From CBDCRK01 sp965220955 (lineage in GTDB: Bacteria > Desulfobacterota > Binatia > Bin18 > CBDCRK01): a stretch of DNA of 64,000 nucleotides. Below, in pieces: positions 52,854 through 62,304 of this stretch. The notes beneath the pieces were generated by a model. That model saw only the letters and a program-made list of their open reading frames with translations, had not been told where the DNA came from and searched no databases. The DNA lies in assembly GCA_965220955.1 (NCBI GenBank), contig CBDCRK010000034.1, forward strand, positions 39,065 to 103,064, in the 5' to 3' direction. A program made the position numbers and the translations under genes. How positions within the stretch are numbered: the stretch's first letter is position 1; the number at the start of each line of letters is the position of its first letter.

Positions 52854-53274
52854 TCAAGACGCGACCCCTTTTTGGCTGGAGAAGGCTACCTCAGAACCGG
52901 TTTCTCGGGAGGTTTTTGCCTGAATTTTACAGAGACTTTCCAGCGCTGTCTTTGCACCACGCCAGATTTGTGCTGCTCTCAAGATCAGATATAATTTTAA
53001 TTTGATTTTTCCAAACACTCCATTACTGCTTTTTTTCAAAATCGCTATTATTTCTGTATCGTTCTGTTCAAAGCGAACAATTTCAAAAGCTTGATTGAGA
53101 TATTCGTGGGCTTTGAGCAGAAAATCCTGAAACGCGGCAATATCCCACACATGAAAATGAATACTGTAGTTAATCGCCGTTAACCTTTCTACTTTTTTCT
53201 ATACCCTGCCCAACCAGATACTTCTCACTAAGTTCTCGTCTTTTTTGCAGCATGTGTTCTGGAATAGGGTTCAA
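52854..53274 (-). pseudogene. SAM-dependent methyltransferase with the middle deleted
   Basis: The two ends of a glycan-locus methyltransferase are present in different frames. The 5' piece (TTG at 53274, AGGAGG upstream) reads IPEHMLQKRRELSEKYLVGQ then GIE, a familiar N-terminus of class I methyltransferases in polysaccharide loci. After a stop at 53170 the 3' piece continues as YSIHFHVWDIAAFQDFLLKA and FEIVRFEQNDTEIIAILKK, the usual C-terminus. The SAM-binding core (about 150 residues) is gone. The last 45 residues are not conserved. Confidence 0.6.
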
Positions 53275-53342
53275 TTTTCTCCTCCTTTCCCACCCTGGCT
53301 GCCATTGGGGTTGTAAGGAGACTCAGGCAGAAATCCGATTCA

Positions 53343-56000
53343 TCAGAACAGGTAAGCAGACAGCCAAGACAGCATGCCCCGCGACTTTTTACCCCATTGG
53401 TACCCCTGGGGATAGTTGAGCTCAGAGGCCACACCATTTTTCGACACCGCAAATAAACGAATCTCGGCATCAGTCATATCCTTAAACGACCCCACAGGGA
53501 AGGTGTAATCGAAGCCTGCTCCATGTAAAGCCGTATTTTTATAGGCCTTAACTACATCGGGCCGAGCTACATTAGTTTTTCCCGAGTAAAAAAATTCCCC
53601 ATCCACAAAAACCCAAATAGCCTCTACCAGCTGAGAGTTCTTCACATCAGCAGCCCAACCGTGAAACTGTACGAATCCGTCTTTAACCACCGCACCACCC
53701 AAGAAGCCCAGCAAAGTTCCTGAGACCACCGGGATAGACAGTCCTTCTGAGGACCTAATAGCCTCACGACCTGCCGCCACAACCAGAGAATAGTTCCCTG
53801 CCGAACGAGGCTTAGCCCGTACCAGCTTGGTTTGTTTATCAGCCTGGTTAGACACTATAAAGATCTCAACGTTATTTTTACCTGCTCGGAAGGCCGTCTC
53901 AGGCACAAGGGCTGAAAACTTCGCAACGTCACCATTCCCCTCAAAGGTTCGTGTCACCGCACGGATTGTGCCGTTGACGCCAATCGCCAAATTGAGCGGA
54001 ACTGCGGGATTTATATCCAGGAACACACGTCCGCTAATATGAGCCGGAATAAACGAAGCCTCCAAGTCCACATCAGCAAAGAAGGTGGCCTGATCAAGCT
54101 CGACCCTCAGGCTTACTTCTCCGGCCATGCCGATCTCATTAACATGTTGTCCTAATAGCTCCCGGTAAGAGCCGTTTTTTAGCACCTTACCAAGTTTTGT
54201 CCCTGAGCCAAACAGCGCCAGCTGCCGTTCTAGGGCAGTAGAGCCGACCGGCGAGGAAGCAGCAAAGACAAGCCGCCTCTGTGATGTCTGGCCACTAAAA
54301 ATGACCTTCTCAACCCGCTCTGGCAAAGAAAGACTGAGCGCCGAGTGACCATCTATCGGCGCGGGGAGATGGATACCCAGAATGTGCGTCATAGTGGGCA
54401 GAATATCAATCGTTTCCATATTTCGGTCGCTAATCATGCCAGTACGTTGGTACGGCATCTTAATAAAAAGGGGGACCGCCATAATGTCATAGGAGTTTGT
54501 TTTTGTAACTGTCCGACGTCCATCGTTAGGCTGGAAGCTAACCCCGTGGTCGGCGGTAACAACAATCAAGGAGGGCTCGTAAAGGCTAGCCGCCTTAAGA
54601 CGGGTCATCAGCCTGCCGATCAGAGTATCCATAAAACCAACCTGCAGAAGGTATCTTTGGTAGGCTTCAATTACTGCCCTTTCATTATCACTCCATTTCG
54701 CCGAAATTAATCCCTCCAGGCCTGAGTTAGTGCTATAAATATTGCCGGAAGGCAGATAGATATAAGGTATGTGAGGAAGAAGAATGTGGAGAAAATAAAG
54801 AGTTGGTTTCTGAGAAAAATGAATAGTGTTCAAGAACTGCTCAAACTGCTGAAAACGGTCTTGCGGATGACTCAGAGGACGAACCTGAACTAACTTCGCT
54901 AGCCATTGTTCTAACAAGTCCTCGTCTTTGCTCCCCTGCTTCACCTCAGCTGCATCAGCTGCGAAGTTCATCCAGTCTTGGGTAATGCTGGGTAGCCCAG
55001 CACTCCAATCCATAGGAAGAAGAAGATGGAGGTAAACAACAAACAGATCCCTAAGCAGAGAGTTCATCCGCCGTACTGGATTCTTATCCTCCGCGCTGCT
55101 ACCGCACAGCTGCTCCGGGCACAGCTGAGTTCTGGATTCGAACACCTTTAGTTCATATGTTCCCCCCAACAAGGTAAAAAGATTGTGAGGATGATCGGCA
55201 GCCGTTGGCAGACGAAAACGGTCTGGATAGTTGCCAGTCAAGATGGCGGGAACCGCAGCGGTGGTAAAGTCAGCAACTGTTGTGGCATTGCGAAACCAGG
55301 TAGCCTCCTGTGCCAGGGCGGCAAAATGAGGATAACGAAAGGGATCAATCTGACGGTTTCTGTCCATCAAAGAGACCAGGGAAAATTCATCAAACACAAC
55401 CATCACTACCGGGGCGGTAGCATTCACCTTGGTGTAGACGGCGGAGGAGTCTTTAGCGGTAAACACGACCTTGGAAATCGAGGAATTAAGCAGGAACAGA
55501 CTGGGAAAGAGGAATACCGCTGGCGACAGGACGGTCAGGAACATGCGAATCGGATGGAAACGCGCGTAGCCAATAGCCGTTGCCATGCCAAAGAGGACTG
55601 CCCCCACCATAAGGACCGTGCCAGAAACCCCGTCAATCTGCTTTAGCACCGGCAGGACAATACCCGCCACCAAGCCAGCCACTATAAGCCCGTGCACTCC
55701 CCTGCGAACCCGTTGGCCAAGCAGCCCGGCCACCATCTCGACCAAGACAACGAGCGCAGGAAGCAGGAGGCACAGAATAAGGATGAGGAGAATGATGTCT
55801 ACCGGCTCTGAACGCCGGGCAACAAAGAATTCGGCATTCCGGGACAGTAGGTCAAAGAGCGGTTGTGCGAGGGCAAAGCTAAACAGGACGAAGATGTGCA
55901 GGAGATCTGTGGGAAGACCGCTCTTTTGTTTCATCCCGCCTTCGTTTGTTACCTGAGCCACCTTGCCGCGTCCATCCGGCCCTTCCCTGATCAAATTCAT
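53343..56000 (-). CDS. Membrane-anchored sulfatase/alkaline-phosphatase-superfamily enzyme with C-terminal beta domain
   Basis: 885 residues. About five membrane helices (residues 32-175) are followed by a periplasmic AP-superfamily domain: metal site VVMVVFDEFS near 204, the nucleophile region VADFTTAAVPAILTGNYPD (threonine near 246), and TADHGVSFQPN near residue 490. A beta-rich tail (residues 640-885) carries two segments also found in the remnant at 51800-52204. Such enzymes move or remove sulfate, phosphoethanolamine or phosphoglycerol groups on surface glycans; which one applies here is unknown. The start could be 56000 or M23 (55934). Confidence 0.8.
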   Translation of the reverse strand: MNLIREGPDGRGKVAQVTNEGGMKQKSGLPTDLLHIFVLFSFALAQPLFDLLSRNAEFFVARRSEPVDIILLILILCLLLPALVVLVEMVAGLLGQRVRRGVHGLIVAGLVAGIVLPVLKQIDGVSGTVLMVGAVLFGMATAIGYARFHPIRMFLTVLSPAVFLFPSLFLLNSSISKVVFTAKDSSAVYTKVNATAPVVMVVFDEFSLVSLMDRNRQIDPFRYPHFAALAQEATWFRNATTVADFTTAAVPAILTGNYPDRFRLPTAADHPHNLFTLLGGTYELKVFESRTQLCPEQLCGSSAEDKNPVRRMNSLLRDLFVVYLHLLLPMDWSAGLPSITQDWMNFAADAAEVKQGSKDEDLLEQWLAKLVQVRPLSHPQDRFQQFEQFLNTIHFSQKPTLYFLHILLPHIPYIYLPSGNIYSTNSGLEGLISAKWSDNERAVIEAYQRYLLQVGFMDTLIGRLMTRLKAASLYEPSLIVVTADHGVSFQPNDGRRTVTKTNSYDIMAVPLFIKMPYQRTGMISDRNMETIDILPTMTHILGIHLPAPIDGHSALSLSLPERVEKVIFSGQTSQRRLVFAASSPVGSTALERQLALFGSGTKLGKVLKNGSYRELLGQHVNEIGMAGEVSLRVELDQATFFADVDLEASFIPAHISGRVFLDINPAVPLNLAIGVNGTIRAVTRTFEGNGDVAKFSALVPETAFRAGKNNVEIFIVSNQADKQTKLVRAKPRSAGNYSLVVAAGREAIRSSEGLSIPVVSGTLLGFLGGAVVKDGFVQFHGWAADVKNSQLVEAIWVFVDGEFFYSGKTNVARPDVVKAYKNTALHGAGFDYTFPVGSFKDMTDAEIRLFAVSKNGVASELNYPQGYQWGKKSRGMLSWLSAYLF

Positions 56001-56094
56001 CCGATCCCTTCAAAACATATGATTAAAACTCACTAGCCCGGATTTCCACAGAAAAACCACCATGGCCCCTGTGAACCGATGGTCTTTCGCATCA

Positions 56095-56213
56095 GCGATC
56101 TAGCCAACAAACTCTAACATGATTGTTGCTGACAATTGCGGCACCCAAGGACCCCCATAAGGCATCCAGGATCACTGGTAGAGTTCTTTTGAAGATCTAA
56201 TAGCCTCGTCGGC
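56095..56213 (-). pseudogene. Decayed C-terminal tail of the second sulfatase-like gene
   Basis: Directly after the stop of the gene at 56214 the same frame reads EAIRSSKELYQ, matching EAIRSSEGLSI of the longer paralogue; another frame then reads LGAAIVSNNHVRVCW, matching LGGAVVKDGFVQFHGW. So the shorter gene once had the same extra C-terminal domain and has lost it by a new stop codon and frameshifts. The rest of 56001-56094 holds nothing recognised. Confidence 0.6.
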
Positions 56214-58397
56214 TTAACCTTTTGGAACAGCAAAAGAATAGCTGGCTGCCGACTGCCGCTCGGTTCGCACCAGCCTTGGTTGCCCGCCGGCTCCAGCGTA
56301 TACGACAAAAACCTCGACGTCGTTCCTGCCTGCTTGGAAGGCTGTCTCAGGTACAATTACCGACAACTTCGCCACGCTCCCTGCATGATCAAATGTTCGT
56401 GTCACGGCACGGATCGTGCCGTTAACAGCGACCGCTAAGTTGAGTGAATCTGCGGTTTCTACATTTATAAACACACTCCCTGTGATATGCGCAGGCACAA
56501 ATGCAGCCTCTGGGTCCACGTCAGCAAAGAAAGTTGCCTGATCGAGATCGACCGCAATGCCTACTTCCCCCGCCACAACGAGCCTGCTGATACTCCGGCC
56601 TACAAGCTCATTGTAAGGACCAATCTTGAATAGTCCACCGGGCTTTGCTCCTGAGCCGAATAAAGCAAGCTTTCGCTTTAAGGTAACATATTTGGCCACG
56701 AGAGCAGCAGAATCAAACACTCGTTCTGTGGTATTCTCGAAACAAACGACTTTCTTTTTTCGTTCTGGCAAGGGTGGACCAAACGCTGAGTGTCCATCCA
56801 CAGGCCATAGTAGGCGAATACCTAAAATGTCCGCAACGGTAGGCAGGATGTCTGTCGTTTCCACGTTGCGGTCGCTAATCACTCCTTCATGCTGGTTAGG
56901 TACCTTGATAAAGAGCGGCACTGACATGATGTCCTGGAAATTGGTTTTCGTAAGGGGCCTGCGGAAGCCGTTAGGGTGGAAGCTGACACCATGGTCGGCT
57001 GTAACTATGATCAGAGAACGGTCGTAAAGGCCGACCGCCTTGAGGCGGGCCAGAAGTTTTCCGAGCAGAGTATCGACAAAACCAACCTGAAGGAGGTAGC
57101 GCTGATAGCCTTGTATAACTGCCCACCTATTACTGCTCCACTTCTCCCCAACTAACCCGGTAGGACGTATATTTGTATCTATACGGTAGCTCTTCCCGGA
57201 AGGGAGATAGCTATACGGTAAATGAGGAAGCAGAATATGGAGAAGATACAGGGTTGGTTGCTCAGCAGAATCAATCACATTGACGAATTCCACGAACTGC
57301 TGAAAGCGATCCATCGTCCGCAAGTCCTCTCCGGTGGATGCCCAAAAGCGTTTTACCCAAGACTTGCCCTTTATGTTGTTTTTGACCTCAGCCGCGTCGG
57401 CCGCAAAGTTCATCCAGTGGTGCGCAATCGAAGGCAATCTGGCACTCAAATCCGTGGGGAGGAGAATGTGAAGGTACACAAGGGACAGATCTGACAGAAG
57501 AAACCTCAGTCGTTTTGCCAAATTCTCATGCACCCTCTCGCATAACGAGTCCGGGCACAATTGCGTTATCATCCCGAATACCTTCAAGCTATAGGAGCTG
57601 CCCAGCAAGGCGAATAGATTATGCGGGTAATCAGCCGCCGTCGCAAGACGGGACTGGTCCGGATATAAGCCGCTCAGGATGGCAGGAACGGCAGCAAGCG
57701 TGCTGCAACTCACAGTGGTGGCATTACGGAACCAGGTAGCGTCACGTGCCAGGGCCGCGAAATTAGGATAGCGGATGGGGTCGATCTGGCGATGCTCGTC
57801 CATAAGCGAGGTCACGGAAAATTCATCAAAGATCACCATGACCACAGGAGCGGTAGCATTGACCTTGGGGTAGACATCGGAGGGGTCTTGACCGGCAAAT
57901 ACGACCTTGAAAACCGGAGAATTGAACAGAAATAGGCCGGGAAAGATCAATACCGCTGGCGACAGGACGGTCAGGAACAGGCGAATCGGATGGAAACGCG
58001 CGTAGCCAATAGCCGTTGCCATGCCAAAGAGGACTGCCCCCACCATAAGGACCGTGCCAGAAACCCCGTCAATCTGCTTTAGCACCGGCAGGACAATACC
58101 CGCCACCAAGCCAGCCACCATAAACCCGTGCACTCCCCTGCGAACCCGTTGGCCAAGCAGCCCGGCCACCACTTTGACCAGGACAACGAGCGTGGGTAGC
58201 AGGACGCACAGAATAAGGATGAGGAAAATGACATCGATTGGTTGCGAACGCCGGGCAACAAAGAACTCGGCATTGCGGGACAGTAGGTCAAACAGGGGCT
58301 GTGCGAGGGCAAAGCTAAACAAGACGAAAATATGCAGAGCGTCGGTGAAAAGATCGCCCTTGGGTTTCATACTGCTGCCGTTGGTTACCTGGGTCAC
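56214..58397 (-). CDS. Membrane-anchored sulfatase/alkaline-phosphatase-superfamily enzyme, shorter paralogue
   Basis: 727 residues, a close paralogue of the upstream-named 885-residue enzyme: nearly identical N-terminal membrane region (FALAQPLFDLLSRNAEFFVA), catalytic VVMVIFDEFSVTSLMD, TVSCSTLAAVPAILSGLYPD and VTADHGVSFHPNG. In this copy the nucleophile region reads SCSTLAAVP where the other has FTTAAVP, so substrate preference may differ. The final 120 or so residues of the long paralogue are missing because of decay after the stop. The likely start is GTG at 58397 or ATG at 58370, after an AGGTAA. It follows the methyltransferase gene by about 30 bases. Confidence 0.8.
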   Translation of the reverse strand: MTQVTNGSSMKPKGDLFTDALHIFVLFSFALAQPLFDLLSRNAEFFVARRSQPIDVIFLILILCVLLPTLVVLVKVVAGLLGQRVRRGVHGFMVAGLVAGIVLPVLKQIDGVSGTVLMVGAVLFGMATAIGYARFHPIRLFLTVLSPAVLIFPGLFLFNSPVFKVVFAGQDPSDVYPKVNATAPVVMVIFDEFSVTSLMDEHRQIDPIRYPNFAALARDATWFRNATTVSCSTLAAVPAILSGLYPDQSRLATAADYPHNLFALLGSSYSLKVFGMITQLCPDSLCERVHENLAKRLRFLLSDLSLVYLHILLPTDLSARLPSIAHHWMNFAADAAEVKNNIKGKSWVKRFWASTGEDLRTMDRFQQFVEFVNVIDSAEQPTLYLLHILLPHLPYSYLPSGKSYRIDTNIRPTGLVGEKWSSNRWAVIQGYQRYLLQVGFVDTLLGKLLARLKAVGLYDRSLIIVTADHGVSFHPNGFRRPLTKTNFQDIMSVPLFIKVPNQHEGVISDRNVETTDILPTVADILGIRLLWPVDGHSAFGPPLPERKKKVVCFENTTERVFDSAALVAKYVTLKRKLALFGSGAKPGGLFKIGPYNELVGRSISRLVVAGEVGIAVDLDQATFFADVDPEAAFVPAHITGSVFINVETADSLNLAVAVNGTIRAVTRTFDHAGSVAKLSVIVPETAFQAGRNDVEVFVVYAGAGGQPRLVRTERQSAASYSFAVPKG

Positions 58398-58429
58398 TTT
58401 ACCTCTGCTATCAGACTCTTCCTGTCCAT

Positions 58430-59869
58430 TTAGTCTTTGGACTTAGCATAGTACAGGATGCGGGTATTAGACACCAACCTCTCACGCCGAGCTATGTCGA
58501 AGGCCTCAGAGAGGCACTGCTCGAAATATCCAATTTCGTAGTCCGTGTAGTTATCTGCCTTGTTGCGTAACAGCGTCTTCACCATCGGATCTTCTTTGGT
58601 GACAAACTCGATCACCAAATCGGCGCCCAGACTCGCAAGCCAACCAACAAACTCCTTGAGCGGGATATTATCGCTAATCACTATATGGTGAATGAGAGCA
58701 AGGCAGATCGTCAGGTCTGGTTTGCCTCGCTCTGTCAGGGCCTTGCGCTCTAGCCCGCGCCAGCCAAGATTGGGCGAGGCGTTGGCTATGTCAATGAGCA
58801 GTGGCAGGATGGCCTTATTGTCTTCGGCCTTAAGCGCTTGGTAAAGATGCTCTACGGTCACTTGATCAGCATCCATAGCCACAACATAACGGGCGTTTTC
58901 CGCAGCGATACGGGAAAAAGTCCCGGTATTACAGCCTAAGTCCCATACCAGGTTCCAGGGGCGTGCTAGGACTGCATTGCGGACAAAGTCCACCTTCATG
59001 CCCTGGTCGGCCTCAGTATAGCTGTTGTTGCTAGCATAGTCTGACCATACTGACCGAGCCTGCTTCCAGGCCAGACTCCGAATGATTCTACCAAGACGAC
59101 CGACATTAGCTCTGATGAGGTCCTTATGGAACCCGGCAGCGCGTAAATCTCCCTTGATATTTTTCCGGGTCTGAGCATAGTTGGACTGCATCTTAGTCTG
59201 CAAGTAGACATGCGTGAACACGCCAGGGCGTAGAAGATCGCGGGTAGACATAAGGTTACAGCAGTGCTCTGGTTCGATGCCATCAAGGCTTCCGCGCAAC
59301 CATGGCTGGAAGGGGACGTCCTTGTAGGCCTGCAGGAAGAGGGGATATAGAAACATCTGGCAGAACTGCCGGTACCCAACCCAAGGCTCTCCAGAGACTA
59401 GCCTCTCGAATGAAGGGATGTCGATAAAGACAGGCTGCACCCCCTGCCATTGGAAATTGAATGCCGAGGAGTCCTTGAGAATCAGATTTTCATCTAACGC
59501 CGCCAGCAGTAACTCAAGCTGTAACAGAGCAGCGTCCTTTAGCATACCGAAGGACCATTCGTAGGGGTAGGAAATGAAGGGGATAGTCTGGTGCTTGAGG
59601 ACGGCTGCCCACTCTCCCACGAGAGTTGAGTCCAGGGGCCCAACAGAATCGACTCGTTCAGTATTAACCAGTTTTCCCTCGGCCATGAATTGCTGAAAGA
59701 AGGCGGTAGACGAAAGCACCTGCCATTCTTTCAGAGCCTGTTCGCTCAAGCCTCGGAAGACAGTATCCGTACTATAAAAAACTCTACCGTTGCGGTCACG
59801 AAACGATCCCGGCTCAAACGAATCATTTATGGTCGAGAGTGAACTGCGGTGAACCGGGTTCCACGCCAT
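58430..59869 (-). CDS. Two-domain SAM-dependent methyltransferase in the glycan locus
   Basis: About 479 residues from MAWNPVHRSS; this start has AGGTG upstream and avoids overlap with the beta-helix gene, unlike the ATG at 59974. The C-terminal third is a class I methyltransferase: VWDLGCNTGTFSRIAAENA (motif I) and MDADQVTVEHLYQAL. The N-terminal 280 residues are a separate domain with LKDSSAFNFQW then VFIDIPSFERL; the D-x4-N and later FID pattern resembles the catalytic loop and metal-binding aspartate of kinase-like (APH-type) folds, but this is inference. Position in the glycan locus suggests it methylates, or otherwise caps, the glycan. Confidence 0.75.
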   Translation of the reverse strand: MAWNPVHRSSLSTINDSFEPGSFRDRNGRVFYSTDTVFRGLSEQALKEWQVLSSTAFFQQFMAEGKLVNTERVDSVGPLDSTLVGEWAAVLKHQTIPFISYPYEWSFGMLKDAALLQLELLLAALDENLILKDSSAFNFQWQGVQPVFIDIPSFERLVSGEPWVGYRQFCQMFLYPLFLQAYKDVPFQPWLRGSLDGIEPEHCCNLMSTRDLLRPGVFTHVYLQTKMQSNYAQTRKNIKGDLRAAGFHKDLIRANVGRLGRIIRSLAWKQARSVWSDYASNNSYTEADQGMKVDFVRNAVLARPWNLVWDLGCNTGTFSRIAAENARYVVAMDADQVTVEHLYQALKAEDNKAILPLLIDIANASPNLGWRGLERKALTERGKPDLTICLALIHHIVISDNIPLKEFVGWLASLGADLVIEFVTKEDPMVKTLLRNKADNYTDYEIGYFEQCLSEAFDIARRERLVSNTRILYYAKSKD

Positions 59870-59879
59870 CCCGAAGCAC

Positions 59880-61622
59880 CTATAGGCAAAGCTCAGGGCA
59901 GTCGGTCGGTGAGCAGAGATTGCGGTTGCAAGTGGTTGTCCCTCTTTGGGAACTCCCATAGATGTTGGCATCACAGGTTAAGTTAAACGGATTTATTTGT
60001 GACGAACAGCTGGCATGCCGGGCGTTATTGTTGAGCGTGTTAGGACCGGCCGTCTCCCCGTCCAGCGTGACACTCATTGCCGGACCGTCTTCCTGGTGCA
60101 GTATCAGCCCAGCACCATCATTATGGTCGGTTCCCACGTGATCTTGGATAGTGTTGCCCCTTAACTCAACATTGATGGTCTGGCTGGTCCCGCGCGCGGT
60201 TGATTGGTGTATACCCACGCCATTCTGGCCATTCTCTTCAATAATATTACTCTGCAAAATCACATTGCCGGAGCCAACAAAGATTCCGAATGAAGTGTTC
60301 TCTCTAAACGTGCTGTTGGCAACGGTTAACGTTCCCACCCAGCTCCTTTCAACTTCCAGCCCATTAAACCTGCCCGAGGTGCCATTCCCTGTGAAGATGC
60401 TGTTCTCAATAGTACCGTCAACCGCATTCAAGAGGATCAACCCATTAAGCGAGTTATTTGTAATCGTTGAGTTGGATACCGACAACGTACCCGGCTCAGA
60501 GCCCAAGTTCTGCCAGCCAAGACCAAACCGATTATTGCCGGAAAGATCGCAAGCCTCAATGATTACAGCACCCGAGGACGTCACCTTCACCCCCTGATCC
60601 GTGTTGTTATTGAACTCCGTGTTATACGCTGACAGCGACGAAGTATGGTCAACGGACACACCATAGGTGTTAGCGGTAATGGTAGAATCATGTAGTGTCA
60701 GGCTAGAGGCCGTAGACGGCGAGGAAGCATCCAGGTTCGCTACTACGATCCCGTTTTGGCTGCTCCCATTAACAGCAATGTTTACAAACTCAGCATTGGG
60801 GCAAGCCACCATACCAATACCATTTTCACCCGTGACGGTGAGGTGAGAAATCCCCAGCCCGTCCACCGTATTGCACAAGATGGTAAAATCATCGTCAAGG
60901 TTGGAATTAGCAATGACAACCGCGTCCTTATCCACACCAATAAGCCCAATGTTGTTCTTTATAGCTATAGGAACAAGCTCGTTGTAAGTTCCAGCGGCAA
61001 TGTGAATGCCGGTACTAGGTTCAGCTGCCCGAATAGCCTCAAGAATAGTCTTAAAGGAGCTTGCCTCCGTCCCGTCCCCACTGGTGGTCACTGATGCGTC
61101 CACATAGAGGTTGTTCGAGTAGATAGGGGGGAGTCCGGAGGGGGTGTAAGTCAGTGAACCGCTGGCCGATCCCACAACACCCTCTGATTTCCCATCAGCA
61201 GTAAAAAACCGCACCCAGTTGCCCGCTCCGAAATCATTCAGCAGGCAGAATTGTCCCCATACCGCATTGGTACCCACATCCCCAGCATCTTGCCAGTTAA
61301 ATGTAAATAAGAGAAGATCAAACCCATCATCAACAAACTCGGTCCACCGACAGTTACCTACACTGACCGCACCCTCAGCCGGCACGCCACTAATTGCACA
61401 AGCCCGGTAGGTCAGCGAGCCCTCCACTACTGGATTGGTCTGCAAAAGCGTGACACTGAAAGAGTCGTTAGTTGAGCTGGGGACCTTGGAGTCCAAAAAA
61501 GTAGCCGTTGTAGTCACGGTGTAGGTTTGAGCAAAAATAGCCGCTGGCGAAAATAGCCCTATCCCCCAGAGCAGGAGAATAGAGGAAAGGTAAGGAAATG
61601 CCACAACGTTCTTTCTTAGCAT
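59880..61622 (-). CDS. Secreted right-handed beta-helix protein
   Basis: About 580 residues from MLRKNVVAFPYLS, with AGAGGTC upstream. A signal peptide ends at FAQ. Next is a roughly 130-residue domain (TTTATFLDSKVPS ... CRWTEFVDDGFDLLLFTFNW ... FGAGNWVRFFTADG) shared with the neighbour at 62305-63346. After a linker come repeated short strands typical of parallel beta-helices (NNIGLIGVDKDAVVI, GENGIGMVACPN, NNTDQGVKVTSSGA, GNGTSGRFNGLEV). Such helices often bind or cut polysaccharide or act as adhesins; no lyase residues were recognised. The last 30 residues are cysteine-rich. Confidence 0.75.
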   Translation of the reverse strand: MLRKNVVAFPYLSSILLLWGIGLFSPAAIFAQTYTVTTTATFLDSKVPSSTNDSFSVTLLQTNPVVEGSLTYRACAISGVPAEGAVSVGNCRWTEFVDDGFDLLLFTFNWQDAGDVGTNAVWGQFCLLNDFGAGNWVRFFTADGKSEGVVGSASGSLTYTPSGLPPIYSNNLYVDASVTTSGDGTEASSFKTILEAIRAAEPSTGIHIAAGTYNELVPIAIKNNIGLIGVDKDAVVIANSNLDDDFTILCNTVDGLGISHLTVTGENGIGMVACPNAEFVNIAVNGSSQNGIVVANLDASSPSTASSLTLHDSTITANTYGVSVDHTSSLSAYNTEFNNNTDQGVKVTSSGAVIIEACDLSGNNRFGLGWQNLGSEPGTLSVSNSTITNNSLNGLILLNAVDGTIENSIFTGNGTSGRFNGLEVERSWVGTLTVANSTFRENTSFGIFVGSGNVILQSNIIEENGQNGVGIHQSTARGTSQTINVELRGNTIQDHVGTDHNDGAGLILHQEDGPAMSVTLDGETAGPNTLNNNARHASCSSQINPFNLTCDANIYGSSQRGTTTCNRNLCSPTDCPELCL

Positions 61623-61786
61623 GAGCTGACCTCTTCTAGGAGTTTGCCAAAGAGGAAGCGGAAATTCCTTGGTCAATCACCAGGAAACTAGCTCGAAACC
61701 AACACATGTACAGGCTTCTGATATTACCGGCATACCCCTAATCGTACAGCCCTGAGAGGTCCAGGAGTTCTCCGCTACCAGAGAGG

Positions 61787-62281
61787 TCACCTTGGGTTTA
61801 CCGCCCGGTAGTCCTTGATAAAGGCCTCCACATACTCAATGACCTTTTTCCGTACTCCTTCCTCTTTCTCCACTCCACCTGTTTCCCTACTACCCAGGTG
61901 CCATAACAACACCAGGGTCCTGGTCTCAGGGTCTTCCCGCTTCACCTCAATACTGACTGAATAGACCGGGTCTCCTTCAGGCTTCTGGGGCTTGACCTGC
62001 ACATAGAGAGTTGGAACTTTTGGCGGCTGTGGCCAAAGAAAGGGACCTCCGGGCTGGTGTTGCCAGCCTTCCAGCAGTACCATACGGATTCCCGCCCGCA
62101 GGAGAAGAACTCCAACGTCTACCTCTATTTGGTGAGCCAGCAGACTTTCCGCTTGAGGATTTCCCTTTGGGGCACGAACATCAACCCGTATTTCTTCCAG
62201 GCCGCGAAGACTCTCTTTCTCAGCTTTCTCCTCCTGAGCGGTCAGCACTAAGATAAACGCGCAAAAGAAGAGGGAGAACAT
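61787..62281 (-). CDS. Secreted or periplasmic protein, unknown function
   Basis: 164 residues. A signal peptide (MFSLFFCAFILVLTAQ) is followed by a mixed alpha/beta region with RGLEEIRVDVRAPKGNPQ, TLYVQVKPQKPEGDPVYSVSIEVKREDP and a helical end VRKKVIEYVEAFIKDYRAVNP. Strand-turn-strand patterns suggest a small periplasmic or surface-exposed fold. No family was recognised. It lies between the two genes with the shared N-terminal domain, on the same strand. Confidence 0.55.
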   Translation of the reverse strand: MFSLFFCAFILVLTAQEEKAEKESLRGLEEIRVDVRAPKGNPQAESLLAHQIEVDVGVLLLRAGIRMVLLEGWQHQPGGPFLWPQPPKVPTLYVQVKPQKPEGDPVYSVSIEVKREDPETRTLVLLWHLGSRETGGVEKEEGVRKKVIEYVEAFIKDYRAVNPR

Positions 62282-62304
62282 AAGAGATCCCTTGCACCAA
62301 ACAC

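Noticed and set aside
60151..60597. 148-codon plus-strand ORF within the beta-helix gene
   Set aside because: Antisense of repeated beta-helix strands; its repeats mirror the real gene.
61676..61786. Cysteine-rich minus-strand segment as a third copy of the shared secreted domain
   Set aside because: A few cysteines and a TIRGMPV stretch are suggestive, but the match is too short and no start exists.
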